From positions 1,240,001-1,304,000 of the forward strand of contig OZ245822.1 of the NCBI GenBank assembly GCA_965228545.1: a stretch of DNA of 64,000 nt, in the 5' to 3' direction. The notes under the pieces are model-generated. The model saw only the letters and a program-made list of their open reading frames with translations. It ran no database searches and was not told the DNA's origin. This DNA is from HXMU1420-13 sp965228545 (GTDB lineage: Bacteria; Bacteroidota; Rhodothermia; Balneolales; Balneolaceae). The first letter of the stretch is position 1, and the number at the start of each line of letters is the position of its first letter. This document shows, in pieces, positions 26,529 through 34,459 of this stretch. The translations under genes and the position numbers were made by a program.

Positions 26529-26616
26529 AAATATGTTTTTGAAAACTCTTACCCAAAATGGGCAGAGAATATATCAATTTTTTATCAGAATTCGTGATTG
26601 GGTTTGGTAAATGAAG

Positions 26617-29280
26617 TCAAAGCGACTCCTTTATAATTTCTTTTACACTCGTTAGCGCATCGGATAGTTTTTCCGGGTTTTTCCCGCCGGCTGTTGCAAG
26701 GTTCGGTTGACCTCCACCGCCACCTCCAACCATACGCCCTAGTTTTCCAACTAAAGCACCGGCTTTGAGATTTTTTCCGGAGACTAAATCATTAGTCACG
26801 GCAACCATTAAAAATACTTTACCGTTTTCTTCATCTTTAGAACCAAGCACAATTACCCGTCCTTCGTTCGCTTTTTGAAGAGCATCGTAGCCTAATTGTT
26901 TTAAGGTAGCCATATCGGCTCCCGGTATTTCTCCTTTCGAGATGCTTATACCTTCAACACTTTCTATGTTGGTCAGAATATCATCTAACAAAGCACCTGA
27001 GTTTGCCATTTGCACTTTTTCGAGCTCTTTTTCGAGTGCTTTTTTCTCATCCATCAACTTCTTGATGTTTGAAACCGGGTTGTTGGTTTGCCCAAATAGT
27101 GATTTTACTTCTCTAACAATTTCTTTCTCTTCTCGCAGTAATTTATCGGCAGCACCGCCGCAAACTGCTTCTATTCGGCGAATTCCCGCAGCAACTGAAC
27201 TTTCGTGTAAAAAGCGGAAATAACCGATTTCACCCGTTGCTCCTACATGGGTTCCGCCACATAATTCTACCGAATACTCTTCATCAAAAGTAATTACCCG
27301 CACAAAATCGCCGTATTTCTCGCCGAATAACATTATTGCCCCTTTTTCTTTAGCTTCTTCGATGGGCACATTCCGCTCTTCCACTAACGGAATATTCTCT
27401 TGAATCTTTGCATTCACTTCCGCTTCTACTTTGTCGAGTTCTTCACGGGTCATTGCCTCAAAATGAGAAAAGTCGAATCGTAGGTGATAATCATTTACCA
27501 AAGATCCCTTTTGAGCTACATGCTCGCCAAGTACATTTCTTAAGGCTGCATGCACTAAATGTGTTGCAGAATGATGTTTTTGAATTTCAAATCTTTTTTT
27601 CAAGTCGATGGAAGCTGTCCATGATCCTGCTAGATTCCCTGGTAATTCTTCGGTATAGTGGATGTAGTTTCCGTTGGCTTTTTGTACATCAGTAACGTGA
27701 ATGTAATCAGCACCATTTGTAAGCATTCCCGTATCAGCAACCTGACCACCACTTTCTGCATAGAATGGAGTTTTGTTTAAGGTAAATGCATAACGCTCGC
27801 CTTCTTTTCGATAAGAACTAATGAGTACTTCGGTCTCGAACTCATCGTAGCCAACAAATTCAAATTCCTCAGTATCAATCAAAATACTCCATTCATTAAT
27901 CGAGCTTTGATCTACCGAAAACTTACCTGCTGCCCGAGCCCGATCTTTTTGTTCCTGCATGCGTTGATTGAATCCCTCTTCATCCACAGTAACACCTTTT
28001 TCACGAGCCATCAACTGCGTTAAATCGATGGGAAAGCCATACGTATCGTGCAGTTTAAAAGCATCGGCACCAGCCAATTCTTTTGAATGGGCAATCATAT
28101 CATTAAAGATTCCAATTCCTTGTCCCAGTGTTTTCAGAAAGCTACGTTCCTCTGCATGAACTACATTAGTTATGTATTCTTGTTGAGCTACAATCTCAGG
28201 AAACACATCACTAAACTGATCAGCGAGTACATCCACCAGCCGATACATAAATGGTTCTTTAAAGCCGAGCTTGTCCCAGCCGTATCGTATCGCACGGCGC
28301 TGAATACGCCGAATTACATAGCCGCGCCCATCGTTACCGGGCGATGCTCCATCAGCAATAGAAAATGCCACAGCGCGAATATGATCTGCAATAACACGCA
28401 TAGCAATATCTTTCTCTTCTTCCTTTCCGTACGGAATGCCCGCAAGCTCAGAAATTCTATTAAGTAATGGAGTAAAAACATCGGAATCATAGTTCGACAT
28501 TTTCCCTTGAAGTACCGCACATACACGTTCAAAACCCATTCCGGTGTCAACATGTTTTGCAGGAAGCGATTGCAAACTTCCATCAGGCTGACGATTGAAC
28601 TGTATAAACACAAGGTTCCAAATCTCTATCACTCTCGGGTCGTCCATGTTTACTAAACTTGCGCCATCCACTTCCTGCCGCTCTTTTTCTGGCCGAAGGT
28701 CGATGTGTAATTCTGAGCAAGGACCACACGGTCCGGTATCGCCCATTTCCCAGAAATTATCTTTTTTATCAAACTTGAGAATATGGTTGTGTGCAATAGA
28801 TGTTTCCGATTTCCAAAGCTCAATAGCCTCGTCATCTGTGGGCAAACCATCTTCTTCATCACCGGCAAAAACGGTGGCGTAAATTCGATTTGGGTCCATC
28901 CCCCAAACATCAACTAATAATTCCCATGCCCAGCTAATTGCTTCTTTTTTGAAATAATCGCCAAACGACCAATTCCCTAACATCTCGAATAAGGTATGAT
29001 GATAGGTGTCGTGGCCTACTTCTTCCAAATCGTTATGCTTACCGCTTACACGAATGCACTTTTGAGTATCTGCAGCGCGGTTCCATTTTTTCCCTTCATG
29101 ATCGAGTGCTTTTTCCTCTCCTAGAAAAATAGGCTTAAACTGATTCATCCCCGCGTTAGTAAACAATAAGGTTGGATCATCTTTCGGTACAACCGGTGCA
29201 CTTTTTACAATGGCATGCTTTTTATCAGCAAAAAATTGCAGAAATTCATCTCGTATTTGGGAAGAAGTCTTTATCGACAT
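26617..29280 (-). CDS. alaS: Alanyl-tRNA synthetase
   Basis: An 887-residue class II synthetase of full length. The catalytic domain starts with TSSQIRDEFLQFF and has motif 1 NAGMNQFKPIFLG, EVGHDTYHHTLFEMLGNWSFGDYF and DTGPCGPCSELH. The editing domain has both zinc/active-site elements, HHSATHLVHAAL and CGGTHVGATGEIGYF. The C-terminal domain ends with the glycine run GRMVGGGGGGQPN and DALTSVKEII. It charges tRNA-Ala and removes mischarged Ser and Gly. Nothing is missing; it stands alone ahead of the pdh operon. Confidence 0.97.
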   Translation of the reverse strand: MSIKTSSQIRDEFLQFFADKKHAIVKSAPVVPKDDPTLLFTNAGMNQFKPIFLGEEKALDHEGKKWNRAADTQKCIRVSGKHNDLEEVGHDTYHHTLFEMLGNWSFGDYFKKEAISWAWELLVDVWGMDPNRIYATVFAGDEEDGLPTDDEAIELWKSETSIAHNHILKFDKKDNFWEMGDTGPCGPCSELHIDLRPEKERQEVDGASLVNMDDPRVIEIWNLVFIQFNRQPDGSLQSLPAKHVDTGMGFERVCAVLQGKMSNYDSDVFTPLLNRISELAGIPYGKEEEKDIAMRVIADHIRAVAFSIADGASPGNDGRGYVIRRIQRRAIRYGWDKLGFKEPFMYRLVDVLADQFSDVFPEIVAQQEYITNVVHAEERSFLKTLGQGIGIFNDMIAHSKELAGADAFKLHDTYGFPIDLTQLMAREKGVTVDEEGFNQRMQEQKDRARAAGKFSVDQSSINEWSILIDTEEFEFVGYDEFETEVLISSYRKEGERYAFTLNKTPFYAESGGQVADTGMLTNGADYIHVTDVQKANGNYIHYTEELPGNLAGSWTASIDLKKRFEIQKHHSATHLVHAALRNVLGEHVAQKGSLVNDYHLRFDFSHFEAMTREELDKVEAEVNAKIQENIPLVEERNVPIEEAKEKGAIMLFGEKYGDFVRVITFDEEYSVELCGGTHVGATGEIGYFRFLHESSVAAGIRRIEAVCGGAADKLLREEKEIVREVKSLFGQTNNPVSNIKKLMDEKKALEKELEKVQMANSGALLDDILTNIESVEGISISKGEIPGADMATLKQLGYDALQKANEGRVIVLGSKDEENGKVFLMVAVTNDLVSGKNLKAGALVGKLGRMVGGGGGGQPNLATAGGKNPEKLSDALTSVKEIIKESL

Positions 29281-29372
29281 TACTTATGTTTATAAAATTG
29301 AATCAAAAAATTGAGGTTGGGAAGATAGAAAAAATCCACCTCTAACTCATTAATTAAACCCATGAAACAGGG

Positions 29373-29948
29373 ATGAAAACATTATTAAATAATTTCTTTA
29401 GGGGAATGCTGATTGTATTCCCGGTAGGAGCTACTATTTACTTGGTGGCAATTACAATCGACTGGTTGAATTCCATTTTTGCCGATCTGTTTTTAGGATG
29501 GATAAATGTTGAGATACCGGGTTTAGGAATCATTACCGGCTTCTTATTTATAGCACTGATTGGATATGTTTTTAATCGAGCGTTTACGAAACCCATTGTA
29601 CAAATTTTTGAACGATTGATTTCAAAAATGCCCCTCGTAAGTATGATTTACACTTCACTCAAAGATTTAACGGAGGCTTTTGTAGGTGAGCGAAAAAAGT
29701 TTAACCAACCTGCGAAAGTCACTTTTGGGGATACCGGCGTTATTCGGTTTGGATTTATTACACAAGATTCGCTAGAGCAGTTCGAATTGGCCGACGAAGT
29801 GGCAGTATACTGCCCTCACTCTTATAATTTTTCAGGAAATTTATATGTAGTACCCAAAGAATGTGTAACGCCCATTAAAATCGATTCAACCGATTTTATG
29901 CGATTTATTGTTTCTGGTGGAGTTACGGGCGGGTTTAAAAAAATCTGA
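29373..29948 (+). CDS. DUF502 family membrane protein
   Basis: A 191-residue protein with two N-terminal membrane helices (about 10-30 and 48-68) and a soluble C-terminal domain. MKTLLNNFFRGMLIVFPVGATIY, PLVSMIYTSLKDLTEAFVG and CPHSYNFSGNLYVVPKE are typical of DUF502, a widespread inner-membrane family without a settled function. The start is supported by AGGG just upstream. It is divergent from alaS and converges with the FNR gene, whose stop lies 2 bases from this stop; no terminator is seen between them. Confidence 0.88.
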   Translation: MKTLLNNFFRGMLIVFPVGATIYLVAITIDWLNSIFADLFLGWINVEIPGLGIITGFLFIALIGYVFNRAFTKPIVQIFERLISKMPLVSMIYTSLKDLTEAFVGERKKFNQPAKVTFGDTGVIRFGFITQDSLEQFELADEVAVYCPHSYNFSGNLYVVPKECVTPIKIDSTDFMRFIVSGGVTGGFKKI

Positions 29949-29950
29949 GT

Positions 29951-30874
29951 TTAATACACCTCTTCGAAGGTACGAACCGAAGGTTTAATCATTTTTTTAG
30001 TCTCTTCCCAGCTCCAAGTAGATGGATCCCGATCAACTAAATCACCTTTTAATGTGAGATAGCCAAAGAAGCCATGCTTTGCGAGGTTATGATAGATTCC
30101 GGTTTCCATACCTTTCATTCCACAAAGATAAATCAGGGTATTCTCAGCACCTAGGATCGGTGAAAGCGTATCTGAGTGATCATCGATTGCCGTTTGTACA
30201 TAGTATTTCGATCCATCCGGCCGTCGATCTTCACGAGAAATCATTTTGATGTAGTGGAAGTTCTTGTGCTTTGCTTCCATTTCGTGCAAAAACTTCGGAT
30301 AGATAACATCAGTGCGGTATGGACAACCAAAAACAAGCGCTACTTGGTTGGTAATTCCTTGCTCAAACAGTTCCATAATCATTCCTCGAAAAGGTGCAAT
30401 TCCTGTTCCTGTTGCAAAAAACACATAATTAAAGTCCTTTGCATTGGTTGGAAGAAGATATCGACGCCCGCTGGGTCCGGTAACTTTTACTTTGTCGCCG
30501 GGCTTTAAATTGCACAAATAGTTAGAGCAAACGCCGGTATAAAAAGTGCCATCTACTTCATCCATCGCACGTTTAACCGTAGTTGAAACCAAATTCGACT
30601 TTCCATTTTCTCCTTTTGAGGGAGAGGAAACTGAATATAAACGTAATTTATGGGGCTTTCCCCGGTGATCTTGCCCCGGAGGCAGCACGCCTATCGACTG
30701 CCCAACTTTAAATTTACCGTCTAATTCGGTACCTGAAACATCAAAAGTGATGTGCCGAATAATGTTCGGGCTGCTTTCTGCTGTGCACACGTAGTTTTCT
30801 ACTATGGTTGCTTCGGCAGGATTTTTCGGTGAATATACATTCAGATCAACGGTGGGTAGTTCAAATTCAGCCAT
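29951..30874 (-). CDS. Plant/cyanobacterial-type ferredoxin-NADP reductase
   Basis: A 307-residue FAD enzyme that moves electrons between ferredoxin and NADP(H). FAD-binding motif RLYSVSS (near 78-84), then GVCSNYLCNLKPGD and VTGPSGRR, which follow the plant-type pattern closely; NADP-binding motifs GTGIAPFRGM and YLCGMKGME; and the end FEEVY, where the last Tyr is the residue that stacks on the flavin in plant-type enzymes. There is no phycobilisome or ferredoxin-like extension. It is distinct from the thioredoxin-reductase-like FNR common in Bacteroidota and Chlorobiota. Single gene without operon partners here; its ferredoxin partner is not in the window. Confidence 0.92.
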   Translation of the reverse strand: MAEFELPTVDLNVYSPKNPAEATIVENYVCTAESSPNIIRHITFDVSGTELDGKFKVGQSIGVLPPGQDHRGKPHKLRLYSVSSPSKGENGKSNLVSTTVKRAMDEVDGTFYTGVCSNYLCNLKPGDKVKVTGPSGRRYLLPTNAKDFNYVFFATGTGIAPFRGMIMELFEQGITNQVALVFGCPYRTDVIYPKFLHEMEAKHKNFHYIKMISREDRRPDGSKYYVQTAIDDHSDTLSPILGAENTLIYLCGMKGMETGIYHNLAKHGFFGYLTLKGDLVDRDPSTWSWEETKKMIKPSVRTFEEVY

Positions 30875-30978
30875 TTGTTCGGATTACTTAAATGATTAAG
30901 AAGCCAGAAAGTAGCAAATGGAAGCTATAATCGGAATGTGAATAATGCGTGAACCCCTGTTTTTTTGTGGAAGTGCTT

Positions 30979-31665
30979 TTATTGATTGCTGATTGCGTAG
31001 CGAATTAACTCGTCTACCGATGGTCGTTCACCTCGTTCTGCTGTGAGGCGTTCGGCCATGTTGTGAGATACGCCAACGCTTCGCATTCCAATTAGTTTTT
31101 CTACCGGCATTTCTTCCAGCGTGTAACCCAAGTCCATCATATTAGAAGTAAAAAAAGCCGTTACTTCATTTCTTCGAGTTTCAGCTAGTTGTTCGATGCT
31201 AAGATCGTACCCTAGTTCTTTCATCATTCGCGCATAGGTTGCGCTAACATCAGCACGCTGCAGTTCTACAAGTTGTTCAAGAGTAGGTTCATATCCAACA
31301 TCTCTGATTTGAGAGGTATAGGTTGCAGTCACCCCTTCGCTTCGCAGATCAAGCAGCTGTTCTCTTGATAGTTCGCCATAGCCCATATCTTGCATCCAAT
31401 TTCCCATACCAACAATAATGTCTTCGCTGGGTGCGTCTATGGCTTGCACGATGTCATCGATAGGATTAATGCCACTAAAAAAATCACCAACCCGGTTTCC
31501 TGTATAGAACAGCAAAGTTGCCACAAAAGCAAAGAGCAATATATAATTAGCAACTTTGGAGTTCCCACCGCCCGACGTGCCCGTGGGTGTATTTAAAACG
31601 GTCTCGTCAACTTCCTGCTCGAGGTCTTGAAGATCATTCTTTAAATTTTTGAACTTTGTACTCAT
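30979..31665 (-). CDS. Membrane-anchored protein with M56-type LGY/GV repeats
   Basis: About 228 residues from the ATG at 31665 (a TTG at 31677 would add four residues). The N-terminal 45 residues are polar, one membrane helix is at about 42-60, and the C-terminal part consists of four or so degenerate repeats of about 35 residues with the pattern LGY-xxLxxEQLxxLR-xxGVTAxY. The same kind of repeat is known after the BlaR1/M56 peptidase domain in many Bacteroidota proteins, but there is no peptidase domain here. It may serve as a protein-binding scaffold; the true role is unknown. It lies about 60 bases downstream of the response regulator on the same strand. Confidence 0.7.
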   Translation of the reverse strand: MSTKFKNLKNDLQDLEQEVDETVLNTPTGTSGGGNSKVANYILLFAFVATLLFYTGNRVGDFFSGINPIDDIVQAIDAPSEDIIVGMGNWMQDMGYGELSREQLLDLRSEGVTATYTSQIRDVGYEPTLEQLVELQRADVSATYARMMKELGYDLSIEQLAETRRNEVTAFFTSNMMDLGYTLEEMPVEKLIGMRSVGVSHNMAERLTAERGERPSVDELIRYAISNQ

Positions 31666-31728
31666 AGTATCCCGCAATTATGACGAACCATTACGGAATA
31701 ATATATAGAAAGATGCAGAAAAGAAGTA

Positions 31729-32106
31729 TTAATTAAGCAAATCCATTGAGCGAGTAAGATCGGAAATGGTAAATGGTTTAGTTATTAAATCGATAAAATC
31801 GGTTTCTCGGGCGCGTTCGTAATTTACTCGATCAGAATTACCTGTAAGGTAGATTACAGAAGTATCGATATTGTCTTTAATTATGGTTACGGCTTCGATG
31901 CCATCCATTTCGCCTTTTAGTCGAATGTCCATTAACACTAAATCAGGCGTATGTTCGGTAGCTAAGCGAATGGCTTCATCCCCCGAAGTGGCTTTTCCAA
32001 CAACTTCGTGGCCAAGTTCTTTAACCATATTCTCGATAACCAGAGAAATGATCATGTCATCTTCAACAATTAAAACTCGTTTTCTTTTTCCGTTTAAATC
32101 ACTCAA
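31729..32106 (-). CDS. Single-domain response regulator (receiver only)
   Basis: A 125-residue CheY-like receiver. The acidic pair is E15/D16/D17 in VLIVEDD, the phosphoacceptor is D60 in LVLMDIRL, and T88 (YLTGNSD) and K110 (TKPF) complete the active site. There is no output domain. The closest fit is the receiver type found after HisKA_2/PAS sensor kinases. No cognate kinase is next to it; the split HisKA_2 kinase at 61.3 kb is a possible but unproven partner. It is unlikely to be a flagellar CheY, because the motor cluster has no FliM-like target. Confidence 0.9.
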   Translation of the reverse strand: MSDLNGKRKRVLIVEDDMIISLVIENMVKELGHEVVGKATSGDEAIRLATEHTPDLVLMDIRLKGEMDGIEAVTIIKDNIDTSVIYLTGNSDRVNYERARETDFIDLITKPFTISDLTRSMDLLN

Positions 32107-32242
32107 CGTTTTGTTCCTTTTTTGGTCTATTGGTGTTCGTCATCGAATTAAAAATGTAGGAATGAAATCTAATGCTACTTTTGAGATAATGCCAATGAAT
32201 GCTCAAACTTTCTGCATCAATCAATCATTTACATTTCACTAA

Positions 32243-33094
32243 TCATTCTACTTCAACAGTTCTATAGTCAAGTATAGCTCCATCTACAGCATCAACATAT
32301 GCGTTTATTCCCTCATATTGCTGATCTAAATATTTTATCGGCACTATCCATGCTTTTCTCAATTCTAAAGCTTCAGTTTTATTCTTAAAGGGAATAATCT
32401 CAAAATTGTTAGGTTGGCCTATCATTTCGTTTGAAACCGTAAGAACACTATCCTGCCCCGTGATATCAAAAAGTTCGATTTCAATTCCTTCAACAATGCG
32501 CTGTGCTTCTAAGTATCCTACATCCAACAATCCTGGTGCATATATTCCGGTGTACCAGTTTCCCCAAATCCTATTTACTCCTTTCGAATCTACAAAAACG
32601 ATGATCTCGGTATCTGCAACTTCCATCGATTGGTACCTTTGGTTTTTAAAAATAATCTTCCACTCTAGAGGCACGCTGTTGGTTTCTGGACCTTCACAAA
32701 TTGTACAGCCATACAGCGGAACCAGCTCCTTCACCTGTAATGCGGCAGTATCTTCAACATTTGTAAAACGAGAGTTATAAATAACTTTCTGTTTTGCAAG
32801 TCTGATAAGTGGTGAAGGGTCGCCCAGTTCAATTTTCTCTGGAATTCTGTTCGCACACGGGTTTACATTATTTGGAAAAAGTATGCGGCTAAACCCGGTA
32901 AGTCCATACTCATTTAAGGTAGAGCATAACGCATCGTTGTTTAGGCGGTGATATTCTCTGTTCAGATCATCTAGTGCAAGTAGTTGCAGAGGCTCGATGG
33001 TAACAGGGTATTCAGGTATATCTGATGTTTCGATGACATCACATTGTATTATTGAGAAGAAGAGTAGTAAAAGAAAACCTGTTTTAGGAGTCAC
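32243..33094 (-). CDS. Putative lipoprotein with PepSY-like C-terminus
   Basis: A 283-residue protein starting with GTG; the signal peptide ends in a lipobox-like FSIIQC (Cys18), so it is likely a lipoprotein. The end, EGINAYVDAVDGAILDYRTVEV, looks like a PepSY-type motif, in which a residue pair precedes a beta hairpin that describes a substrate or inhibitor interaction. Two Cys in YGCTICEGP (about 125-133) could bind metal or form a disulfide. I do not recognise the full-length family. It stands alone on the minus strand with a good -7 element just upstream. Confidence 0.65.
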   Translation of the reverse strand: MTPKTGFLLLLFFSIIQCDVIETSDIPEYPVTIEPLQLLALDDLNREYHRLNNDALCSTLNEYGLTGFSRILFPNNVNPCANRIPEKIELGDPSPLIRLAKQKVIYNSRFTNVEDTAALQVKELVPLYGCTICEGPETNSVPLEWKIIFKNQRYQSMEVADTEIIVFVDSKGVNRIWGNWYTGIYAPGLLDVGYLEAQRIVEGIEIELFDITGQDSVLTVSNEMIGQPNNFEIIPFKNKTEALELRKAWIVPIKYLDQQYEGINAYVDAVDGAILDYRTVEVE

Positions 33095-33117
33095 AAATAG
33101 TCAATAAAGCCGTTTAA

Positions 33118-33125
33118 CAAATATA
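33118..33125 (-). promoter_or_regulatory. Candidate -7 promoter element for the lipoprotein gene
   Basis: On the minus strand this reads TATATTTG, a full match to TANNTTTG, 23 bases before the GTG start at 33094. No clear -33 partner is visible. Confidence 0.35.
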
Positions 33126-33202
33126 ATAATCTATCTAACTAACTTTAATTTAAACTTATCTAATTAAGCATTTTTCGTTCTCAGTGTTGGCGAGTATCTA
33201 AA

Positions 33203-33577
33203 TTATTCTTTTGCCAGAATACCCGTTTTGAGCTTGTAATTCGTCCAATGCCCTTTAATTAGAAATGCACTCCCTATTAGTGTGATTCCTGCTTCACCAT
33301 ATTCGCCTGTATACTCGTTGAAAAACCAGGCTAAAAAAATTATTACAACACCTGACAGCAAATAAACAGATACCGAACGAGATTCGTGTTTTCTCTGCAA
33401 AGACAGAATTACGGTTGGTGTTATGGCTAGAAAAAAAATGAGGTGTGTGTAGGCATGAAATTTTTCAAATGCCGGCCATAACGGAATAAGAGCTATTACT
33501 ACTGGCACAAGTAAACAATGGATGGCACAAACACTGGATAATCCAATTCCAACTCTGTCCCAAAAACCTTTTTTCAA
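33203..33577 (-). CDS. MerC-like membrane protein
   Basis: A 124-residue integral membrane protein with four predicted helices. The first has the MerC signature SSVCAIHCLLVPV (about residues 14-26) with a Cys-x3-Cys pair in the membrane that, in MerC, passes mercuric ions. No other mer gene is present, and MerC-domain proteins without mer operons are common in Bacteroidota, so a metal-related or unknown role is more probable than mercury resistance. The C-terminal region is short and polar. Confidence 0.75.
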   Translation of the reverse strand: MKKGFWDRVGIGLSSVCAIHCLLVPVVIALIPLWPAFEKFHAYTHLIFFLAITPTVILSLQRKHESRSVSVYLLSGVVIIFLAWFFNEYTGEYGEAGITLIGSAFLIKGHWTNYKLKTGILAKE

Positions 33578-33657
33578 AACCTAAAAAATCTGTAAATATT
33601 CAGTTTATAAAGATACGGATACATACTAAGAGATTATTGATTTTTTCGGCAGAAATA

Positions 33658-33680
33658 AAAGCCCGAATGTATCGGGCTTT
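33658..33680 (-). terminator. Terminator of the BI-1-like gene
   Basis: AAAGCCCGA (33658-33666) and TCGGGCTTT (33672-33680) form a 9-bp stem with a 5-base loop; on the minus strand a T-rich stretch follows. It lies just after the stop of the minus-strand gene ending at 33688. Confidence 0.8.
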
Positions 33681-33687
33681 GGCATAT

Positions 33688-34380
33688 CTATCTTCGGTTT
33701 CCTAAAATCCTTAAAAGAAAGATGAACATGTTAATAAAATCGAGGTATAAGGTGAGTGCTCCCATAATCGCACCTTTACGACCTTCTTCTGAATCAGCTT
33801 GCAGTTCCAAACTCATACGTTTAATCTTTTGAGTGTCGTAGGCGGTTAACCCTACAAAGATGAGTACTCCAGCATAAGAAATCAGCCAGTATAAAGTGGG
33901 GTTAGACCAAAAAATGTTAACCACCGATGCGATAATCAGTCCGATCAACGCCATAAAAAGCAGGTTTCCCCAGCTTGATAAATCTTTTTTTGTAAAGTAA
34001 CCATAAGCGCTCATCACACCAAAAGTACCGGCAGTAATAAAGAAAGTTTGTGCAACCGAAGCTTGTGTATAAATCAATAGAAGCACCGACAATGTAAGTC
34101 CGTTTAATGCTGAATAGAGCATAAATAAACCAATGGCCATATTGGAACTAATTCTTGCAATAGCCGAGCTCATCCAAAAAACTATTCCCAGTTCTGCTAT
34201 AATCAGACCGAAAAAAACCAGTTGGTTACCAAATATAATATTCAGCAGCGCATCAGACTGAACCGTGCGCATAGCAATAAATCCGGTTAGTGCCAATGCC
34301 AGGCACATCCAAGCGTAAACTTTATTGAAAAAACTAGCCTGTATAGACTCTACTTGTTGAGCAGTTAATTGAGCTTGCAT
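33688..34380 (-). CDS. Bax inhibitor-1 / YccA family membrane protein
   Basis: A 230-residue protein with seven predicted membrane helices. FFNKVYAWMCLALALTGF at the N-terminus, VFFGLIIAELGIVFWMS, GVLIFVGLTAYDTQKIK and the C-terminal LTLYLDFINMFIFLLRILG are family signatures. BI-1/YccA proteins are pH-sensitive calcium leak channels (BsYetJ) or FtsH modulators (YccA). The Asp in TAYDTQ and the Asp in LYLDF would be the aspartates of the pH gate. It is monocistronic with its own terminator. Confidence 0.9.
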   Translation of the reverse strand: MQAQLTAQQVESIQASFFNKVYAWMCLALALTGFIAMRTVQSDALLNIIFGNQLVFFGLIIAELGIVFWMSSAIARISSNMAIGLFMLYSALNGLTLSVLLLIYTQASVAQTFFITAGTFGVMSAYGYFTKKDLSSWGNLLFMALIGLIIASVVNIFWSNPTLYWLISYAGVLIFVGLTAYDTQKIKRMSLELQADSEEGRKGAIMGALTLYLDFINMFIFLLRILGNRR

Positions 34381-34459
34381 GTTCTAGATCTGTGTTGATT
34401 TCAGTTATTTTTTACAAAGATAAAGGTAGCAATCTTGATTGTAAAAAATACTATAGTTC

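Noticed and set aside
26942..28913. Several 90-130-codon plus-strand and minus-strand frames inside alaS
   Set aside because: They are in other frames of a fully conserved alaS and show no recognisable domain.
31729..32106. CheY for the motor cluster
   Set aside because: It is a receiver-only protein 8.6 kb away on the other strand, with no FliM-like target in the cluster.
33203..33577. Mercury resistance operon
   Set aside because: Only a MerC-like membrane protein is present; merR, merT, merP and merA are absent.
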